Shown: piece after piece, positions 6,287 to 10,747 of the stretch
Layout: each line of letters starts with the position of its first letter
Position numbering within the stretch: the stretch's first letter is position 1
Assembly (NCBI GenBank): GCA_020860745.1
Contig: JAJBTR010000133.1
Coordinates: forward strand, 1 to 10,747
Reading direction: 5' to 3'
Source of the DNA: Lachnospiraceae bacterium
GTDB taxonomy: Bacteria; Bacillota; Clostridia; Lachnospirales; Lachnospiraceae
Length of the DNA: 10,747 nucleotides
Position numbers and translations under genes: made by a program
Notes under the pieces: model-generated
What the model was told of the DNA's origin: nothing
Seen by the model: only the letters and a program-made list of their open reading frames with translations
Databases searched by the model: none

Positions 6287-8717
6287 GCTGATTCTATTGG
6301 ACGGGGCGATGGGGACCATGCTGCAGAATGCAGGTCTTGCGCCGGGCGGAAGACCGGAAATTTTTGGCCTGGAGCACCCGGATGTTCTGGAGGAGATCCA
6401 GCGGAAATACGTGGAGGCAGGGAGCGATGTTATTTACGCGAATACCTTCGGAGCCAATGCGCACAAGCTGAAAGGCACCGGGCACAGTGTGCAGGAGGTA
6501 ATCCCGGCCAATGTGGCGACCGCGCGGCGTGCTGCGGGAAAAAGAGTAAGAGTTGCCCTGGATGTCGGTCCGATCGGAGAGCTGATGGAGCCGATGGGAA
6601 CCATGTCTTTTGAGGAAGCTTATGAGACATACCGGGAGATGGCCGCGGCCGGAGAACAGGCGGGAGCAGACCTTATTGTTTTCGAGACGATGACAGATCT
6701 CTATGAGGTAAAGGCGGCTGTCCTGGCGGCGCGGGAGAATACGAAGCTTCCGATCTGGGTGACGATGAGCTTTGAAGCCGGCGGGCGCACATTTACCGGC
6801 ACGCTGGTTTCGGCTATGGCGGCGACCCTGGACGGCCTGGGCGTGGATGCGATGGGAATCAACTGCTCGCTGGGACCGCAGGAAATTTTCCCCATGATAA
6901 AGGAAATGAAAAAATGGACGGACAAGCCTCTGATTGTGAAGCCGAATGCGGGTTTGCCGGATCCGTTCACCGGCGGATACAACATTGATGCGGAGGAGTT
7001 TGTCAGCCAGATGCGGCCATATCTATCCCTCGGGGTTTCCATGGTCGGCGGATGCTGCGGGACAACGCCGGAGTTTATCGCGGGGCTGGCCGGGCTGGCT
7101 GCTGAGGCGGAGAATACAGATATAATAGAAGCTGAGGGAGCAGAACATGCAAGCGCGGATGGGATAGAGATTGAAAGAAGAAATCCGGAAAAGAAAGGCA
7201 CAGCTCTCAATGGAAATGCCGAGACCCATCCGACCCGCCTCCGGGGCGTCTGCTCCGCCAGAAAAATGGTGGATTTCGGCGGCGTGCGAGTGATCGGCGA
7301 GCGGATTAACCCCACCGGCAAAAAGCGTTTTGCCCAGGCATTGCGGGAACATGACATCGACTATATCGTGGAGCAGGCGATTGACCAGGCAGATGCCGGA
7401 GTGGACATTCTGGATATCAACGTGGGTCTGCCGGGAATCGATGAAGCGGAGCTGATGACGGAAGTAGTGCAGGAGGTGCAGAGCATCGTGAGCCTGCCGC
7501 TGCAGATTGACTCCTCCGACCCGGCGGCGATAGAGGCGGGCTTAAGAGCCTGCAGCGGACGTGCGATTGTCAATTCTATCAATGCGGAAGACGAGGTGTT
7601 GGAGCAGATACTTCCCATCGTGAAAAAGTACGGTGCGGCGGTGGTCGGACTGACGATGGATAAATCCGGCATTCCGGACAGCGCCGAAAAGCGCTTCCGC
7701 CTGGCGGAAAAGATTTTAAATGCGGCGCTTGCGATTGGTATTCCCAGAGAGGACGTGTTGATTGACTGTCTGACGCTTACAATCTCCGCGCAGCAGGAGC
7801 AGGCAGCAGAAACGCTGAAAGCGGTGCGGATGGTGCATGAGAAGCTGGGGCTCCATTGTGTTCTGGGTGTCAGCAATATTTCTTTTGGATTGCCGAAGCG
7901 GGTGCAGATTACGACAAATTTTCTGACACAGGCGCTTTGCTGCGGGCTTGATTTTCCCATTGTCAATCCGAACCAGAAGGAAGTCATGGATACAATTGCC
8001 GCTTTTAAGGCGCTTTCCGGAGAGGATGCGCAGTGCGAGGCTTACATCGAGCGGTTTGCGGACGAACCGGACGAAAAAAAACGAGTAGCCCCCGATGAGA
8101 TGACGGTGGAGGACGCTGTCTTAAGCGGATTAAAACAGGAGACGAGAGACCTCACCGCACAGCTACTTAAGACAATGAGCGAGCTGGATGTGATTAACAC
8201 GAAGCTGATTCCGGCTTTAGATGTGGTGGGAGACAGATATGAAAAAGAGCAGATTTTTCTGCCGCAGCTGATCAACTCCGCCAATGCGGCCTGCGCCGGA
8301 TTTGATCTGATCAAAGACCGGATTGCGAAGCGGGGCGGCGAGAGTGCCTCCAAAGGAACAATTATCATGGCCACGGTGGAGGGCGATATCCACGATATTG
8401 GCAAGAATATTGTACGTGTCGTGCTGGAAAATTACGGTTATCGGGTGATTGATCTGGGGCGTGATGTACCGCCGCAGAAGGTGGTAGACACGGCAATCGC
8501 CGAGGATGTGAAGCTGGTCGGTCTGTCCGCGCTGATGACGACCACGGTGGTTTCCATGAAAAACACCATCGAGGCGCTGCACACGTCGGGGCACGACTGC
8601 AAGGTGTTTGTGGGCGGGGCTGTTCTGACGCCGGAGTACGCCATGGAGATCGGGGCGGATTATTATACGAAAGACGCCAAGGCGTCCGTGGATGTGGCGA
8701 AGGAAGTTCTCGGGTAG
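6279..8717 (+). CDS. metH: Cobalamin-dependent methionine synthase lacking reactivation domain
   Basis: MetH transfers a methyl group from 5-methyl-THF to homocysteine through enzyme-bound cobalamin, giving methionine and THF in the cytoplasm. Modules in the 812-residue product are: homocysteine methyltransferase about 1-275 (DGAMGTM; zinc ligands Cys196 in GINCSLGP and Cys259-Cys260 in GGCCGT); a charged linker about 275-320; a pterin-binding TIM barrel about 325-590 (GERINPTG, SNISFGLP); a cobalamin cap about 610-685; and a B12-binding Rossmann domain to the end. His705 in EGDIHDIGKN is the lower cobalt ligand. The fourth, SAM-binding module of E. coli MetH (1227 residues) is absent and supplied by the gene at 5618. 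The start is ATG 6279, 10 bases after AAAGGA. An in-frame TTG at 6270 is less likely. It ends with TAG. No SAM or cobalamin riboswitch is recognisable upstream. Confidence 0.95.
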   Translation: MSKLILLDGAMGTMLQNAGLAPGGRPEIFGLEHPDVLEEIQRKYVEAGSDVIYANTFGANAHKLKGTGHSVQEVIPANVATARRAAGKRVRVALDVGPIGELMEPMGTMSFEEAYETYREMAAAGEQAGADLIVFETMTDLYEVKAAVLAARENTKLPIWVTMSFEAGGRTFTGTLVSAMAATLDGLGVDAMGINCSLGPQEIFPMIKEMKKWTDKPLIVKPNAGLPDPFTGGYNIDAEEFVSQMRPYLSLGVSMVGGCCGTTPEFIAGLAGLAAEAENTDIIEAEGAEHASADGIEIERRNPEKKGTALNGNAETHPTRLRGVCSARKMVDFGGVRVIGERINPTGKKRFAQALREHDIDYIVEQAIDQADAGVDILDINVGLPGIDEAELMTEVVQEVQSIVSLPLQIDSSDPAAIEAGLRACSGRAIVNSINAEDEVLEQILPIVKKYGAAVVGLTMDKSGIPDSAEKRFRLAEKILNAALAIGIPREDVLIDCLTLTISAQQEQAAETLKAVRMVHEKLGLHCVLGVSNISFGLPKRVQITTNFLTQALCCGLDFPIVNPNQKEVMDTIAAFKALSGEDAQCEAYIERFADEPDEKKRVAPDEMTVEDAVLSGLKQETRDLTAQLLKTMSELDVINTKLIPALDVVGDRYEKEQIFLPQLINSANAACAGFDLIKDRIAKRGGESASKGTIIMATVEGDIHDIGKNIVRVVLENYGYRVIDLGRDVPPQKVVDTAIAEDVKLVGLSALMTTTVVSMKNTIEALHTSGHDCKVFVGGAVLTPEYAMEIGADYYTKDAKASVDVAKEVLG

Positions 8718-8893
8718 ATTATGAGATGTAAAGGATATTGAAGGGCACCGGAACCGGGTAATATGGGAGATAGAATCTGTGCGGCAGATATCCGGACGGG
8801 ACAACACGAGTGACGAATTGGATCGTGATGAAATCACGATAAAACATGATTTTGTCAGAAGATAAGCGGCCATAACTCTGAGGTAGAAAAGAT
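8718..8893 (+). other. Intergenic region with hairpin before metF fusion
   Basis: These 176 bases hold no gene I can support, only a 16-codon ORF at 8763-8813 without a good SD. A perfect 8-bp hairpin, ATCGTGAT-GAA-ATCACGAT, lies at 8822-8840. Its 3' half overlaps a competing stem in which AAATCA (8831-8836) pairs with TGATTT (8847-8852), so two exclusive folds are possible. No T-run follows either one. The SD for the next gene is GAGG at 8880-8883. I do not recognise a SAM, cobalamin or THF riboswitch here. Confidence 0.45.
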
Positions 8894-9463
8894 ATGGAAA
8901 TCAGGGAATATATAAAAGAGAATGTACTGCTGTTCGACGGCGGCATGGGAACCTATTTTGCCCAAAAGAATCACAAGGCCGGAATGAGTTGTGAGCTGGC
9001 GGCATTGCATCAGCCGGAGCTCATCGAGCAGATTCACCGGGAGTATCTGGAAGCCGGGAGCAAAGCCGTCAAGACGGATACTTTTGCGGCAAACCGCATT
9101 GCCTTTCAGGGCGATGAAGACCTGGTGCGGCGGACGATTGCGGCGGCATGGCATCTGGCCAGGGAAGCGGCAACGGAGTATGACGCATTTGTTTTTGCCG
9201 ATATCGGGCCGGTCTCGGGGCTGGGGGAAGAGCAGAGTGCGTTTGATGAGTTCCGCTTTGTCACGGATTGTTTTCTGGAACAGGGCGCGCAGAATTTTCT
9301 TTTTGAGACCAACGCGGATACGTCGGGGCTTTGTGAAATTGCCGCCTATATCCGGGAGCAGGTGCCATCAGCTTATATCATTGTCAGCTTTGCGGTGCAG
9401 GTGGACGGTTTTTCCCGGGAAGGCTTCTGGGCAGCGGATTTGTTTGAAAAGATGCGTTCCTGA
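8894..9463 (+). CDS. N-terminal part of homocysteine methyltransferase domain, ends at premature TGA
   Basis: This is the 189-residue open segment before the first TGA. It starts at ATG 8894 with GAGG 10 bases upstream. LLFDGGMGTYF near the N-terminus is the hallmark of the homocysteine S-methyltransferase barrel. AVKTDTFAANR and FADIGPVSG follow the strand order seen in MetH's first module, for which this window offers a direct comparison at 6279 onward (DGAMGTM, ANTFGAN, VGPIGEL). The segment stops before all three zinc-ligand positions, so alone it should have no methyltransferase activity. If the TGA is read or is an error, it continues straight into 9512-10666. Confidence 0.75.
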   Translation: MEIREYIKENVLLFDGGMGTYFAQKNHKAGMSCELAALHQPELIEQIHREYLEAGSKAVKTDTFAANRIAFQGDEDLVRRTIAAAWHLAREAATEYDAFVFADIGPVSGLGEEQSAFDEFRFVTDCFLEQGAQNFLFETNADTSGLCEIAAYIREQVPSAYIIVSFAVQVDGFSREGFWAADLFEKMRS

Positions 9464-9496
9464 GACGCGGTTGATTCCATTGGTTTAAATTGCGTC
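9464..9496 (+). other. Stem-loop exactly between the two premature TGA codons
   Basis: GACGCGGTT (9464-9472) pairs with AATTGCGTC (9488-9496): five Watson-Crick pairs, two G-U, two A-U, around a 15-base loop. The 5' arm directly follows the first TGA and the 3' arm directly precedes the second. The position is suggestive of a recoding signal. The stem is weak in its upper part, however, and it lacks the spacing and small apical loop of a typical bacterial SECIS, so chance is a fair explanation. Confidence 0.35.
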
Positions 9497-9511
9497 TGAG
9501 GCGCGAGGCAC

Positions 9512-10666
9512 ATGCTGGAGCTGGTGCGCGAGATGGACCATGAGGGCGTGATGCTCTCTCTGATGCCGAACGCCGGTTATCCGACGGTCATCAACAACCG
9601 GACGTTTTATGAGGGCGATCCGCAGTATTTTGCCGCACAGATCAGGGAAATGGCGGAGGAAGGCGCGGCTATCGTGGGCGGTTGCTCCGGTACGATGCCG
9701 CTTCATATCGAGAAGATGCGGGAGGAACTTTCGAAAGCCAGAGGAATCGCGTCGGAACGAAAGAAAAAACCGGAGCGGCCTTACTCTGAGGAGGCGGCCG
9801 AGAGCCTGTTCTGGAATAAACTGCAGGCGGGCGAAAAAGTTATCGCTGTGGAGCTGGACTCCCCGGCGGACGCGAATGTGGTAAAGTTTATGAAAGGCGC
9901 CTGGGAGCTGAAAGGTGCAGGCGCGGACATCATCACGATCGCTGATTGCCCGATTGCCCGGGCGCGGATGGACTCCAGTCTGCTGGCCTGCAAAATCCGG
10001 CGGGAGCTTTCGATGGACGCGCTGCCGCACATGACCTGCCGGGATCGGAACTTAAATGCCACAAAGGCATTGCTTTTTGGCCTGTATGCGGAGGGCGTGC
10101 GCAACATACTGCTGATCACCGGCGACCCGATTCCCACGGTGGAGCGGGACGAGGTAAAAAGCGTGTACCAGTTCAATTCCAGAAAACTGGCAGCTTTCGT
10201 CACTTCGCTGGCGAAAAAATCCCTTCCGGGACCGTTTCACCTTTTCGGTGCTTTGAATGTCAATGCCAGAAACTTTGATGTCCAGCTGCGTCTGGCAAAG
10301 GAAAAGACCGAAAAGGGCATGGTTGGGTTTTTAACCCAGCCGGTGCTCACTCCTCAGGCTTTTGAGAATCTGAAACGGGCGAGGGAGGAACTGGATGCCT
10401 ATCTGCTTGGCGGCATCATCCCCGTGGTCAGTGAGAAAAACGCCCGGTTTATGGACAGTGAGATCAACGGTATCAATGTAGACCCGAAGATCACGGAATT
10501 ATATGCTGGGAAAAACCGGCAGGAAGCGGAAGATCTGGCTGTGGAAATTTCTGCGGAGATCATAAGGCGGATATCTCCCTATGTGGACGGGTATTATCTG
10601 ATGACGCCGTTCGGAAGGACGGGGCTGATTGCGAGGATTATTCAGGAGTCGGTATCCGAGTTATAA
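9512..10666 (+). CDS. Methylenetetrahydrofolate reductase domain with C-terminal remnant of homocysteine methyltransferase
   Basis: From ATG 9512, four codons after the second TGA, the frame stays open for 384 residues. The first 70 or so are the end of the methyltransferase barrel, including GGCSGT. The remainder is a MetF-type flavin TIM barrel that reduces 5,10-methylene-THF to 5-methyl-THF, the methyl donor for the MetH encoded just upstream. In readthrough numbering, Glu320 of VELDSP is the likely catalytic Glu (E28 in E. coli MetF), HMTCRDRN is the conserved motif, Asp411 lies in TGDP, and TQPV and the PFGR end are recognisable. GAGG at 9498-9501, which overlaps the second TGA, sits 10 bases before ATG 9512. 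Re-initiation could therefore yield a stand-alone reductase; that is inference. Confidence 0.8.
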   Translation: MLELVREMDHEGVMLSLMPNAGYPTVINNRTFYEGDPQYFAAQIREMAEEGAAIVGGCSGTMPLHIEKMREELSKARGIASERKKKPERPYSEEAAESLFWNKLQAGEKVIAVELDSPADANVVKFMKGAWELKGAGADIITIADCPIARARMDSSLLACKIRRELSMDALPHMTCRDRNLNATKALLFGLYAEGVRNILLITGDPIPTVERDEVKSVYQFNSRKLAAFVTSLAKKSLPGPFHLFGALNVNARNFDVQLRLAKEKTEKGMVGFLTQPVLTPQAFENLKRAREELDAYLLGGIIPVVSEKNARFMDSEINGINVDPKITELYAGKNRQEAEDLAVEISAEIIRRISPYVDGYYLMTPFGRTGLIARIIQESVSEL

Positions 10667-10695
10667 AAAATGAAGGAAACTTGTGGAGGTGTAGT

Positions 10696-10747
10696 ATGCC
10701 ATTATTAAAATCAACATCGTATTCAATAGAAGATATTTATAATTTAC
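10696..10747 (+). CDS. Start of a probable Uma2-family protein, cut by window end
   Basis: ATG 10696 follows GGAGG (10685-10689) at a normal distance. The 17 visible codons include YSIEDIYNL near the end of the visible part, resembling the N-terminus of Uma2-family proteins (DUF820, PD-(D/E)XK nuclease fold), which commonly begin with a short lead and then YTxEDIYxLPEG. Function in that family is poorly known. These codons are distinctly A+T-rich compared with the metabolic genes before it, which may mean recent acquisition, though 52 bases is too little to judge. The catalytic region lies outside the window, so the family call is tentative. Confidence 0.5.
   Translation, partial: MPLLKSTSYSIEDIYNL

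Larger units (their letters stand above)
8894..10666 (+). pseudogene. Homocysteine S-methyltransferase/MetF fusion gene with two in-frame TGA codons
   Basis: The frame from ATG 8894 to TAA 10666 encodes 590 codons with the layout of the bifunctional homocysteine S-methyltransferase/methylene-THF reductase family (YitJ type, about 610 residues in B. subtilis). It is interrupted by TGA at codon 190 (9461-9463) and codon 202 (9497-9499). No frameshift exists: the sequence between and after the stops is homologous in the same frame (SIGLNC before the second TGA, GARHMLELVREM after it). Cys200, the expected first zinc ligand, lies between the stops. The later zinc motif reads GGCSGT (Cys264-Ser265) instead of the normal GGCCGT. 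The defects all fall in the methyltransferase half, while the reductase half looks intact. Base errors or real decay are the simplest explanations. TGA recoding to Sec or another residue is possible but unsupported. Confidence 0.7.

Noticed and set aside
8718..8893. SAM, cobalamin or THF riboswitch before metF, expected from function
   Set aside because: I could not find the conserved cores of these classes by eye, only small hairpins.
1..10747. General reassignment of TGA or TAG in this organism
   Set aside because: The kinase at 1497 ends at a TGA and metH ends at a TAG at the expected positions, and the other genes contain no internal TGA or TAG.

Overview
The window looks like chromosomal DNA of an anaerobic Clostridia-type Bacillota, most likely a butyrate-producing Lachnospiraceae relative. 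This is inferred from a butyrate kinase gene, strong AGGAGG-type ribosome binding sites, an arabinose kinase of the kind seen in gut clostridia, and a B12-dependent methionine synthase whose reactivation domain is a separate gene. All recognisable genes lie on the + strand and the DNA is moderately G+C-rich. The last 80 bases are clearly more A+T-rich. I saw no tRNA, rRNA, CRISPR array or transposase.

Layout. (1) 1-1211: leader and butyrate kinase (buk), whose frame has a TAG stop directly after the expected ATG. (2) 1302-1334: a good intrinsic terminator that separates buk from the next block. (3) 1497-5536: an L-arabinose catabolic block in the order FGGY kinase (ribulokinase role), araD, araA. 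It would convert L-arabinose to D-xylulose 5-phosphate via L-ribulose and L-ribulose 5-phosphate. A long inverted repeat lies between the kinase and araD, and paired small hairpins lie between araD and araA. (4) 5618-10666: a methionine/one-carbon block. It holds a free-standing MetH reactivation domain, a MetH with homocysteine, folate and cobalamin modules but no reactivation domain, and a homocysteine methyltransferase-MetF fusion. MetF would supply 5-methyl-THF, MetH would pass the methyl group to homocysteine, and the reactivation protein would rescue oxidised cobalamin with SAM. (5) 10696 to the end: the first 17 codons of a likely Uma2-family nuclease-fold protein.

The main oddity is the number of broken reading frames. 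buk has TAG at codon 2. The metF fusion has two in-frame TGA codons 36 nt apart, flanking the zinc-ligand Cys200 of its homocysteine methyltransferase domain, and a Ser where a second zinc Cys is normally found. Apart from these codons both frames are intact. TGA and TAG also end araB and metH normally, which argues against a general change of genetic code. Sequencing or assembly error, true decay of the methyltransferase half with re-start before MetF, or local recoding are all possible. I rank error or decay above recoding. I did not find a convincing wholly new system here.
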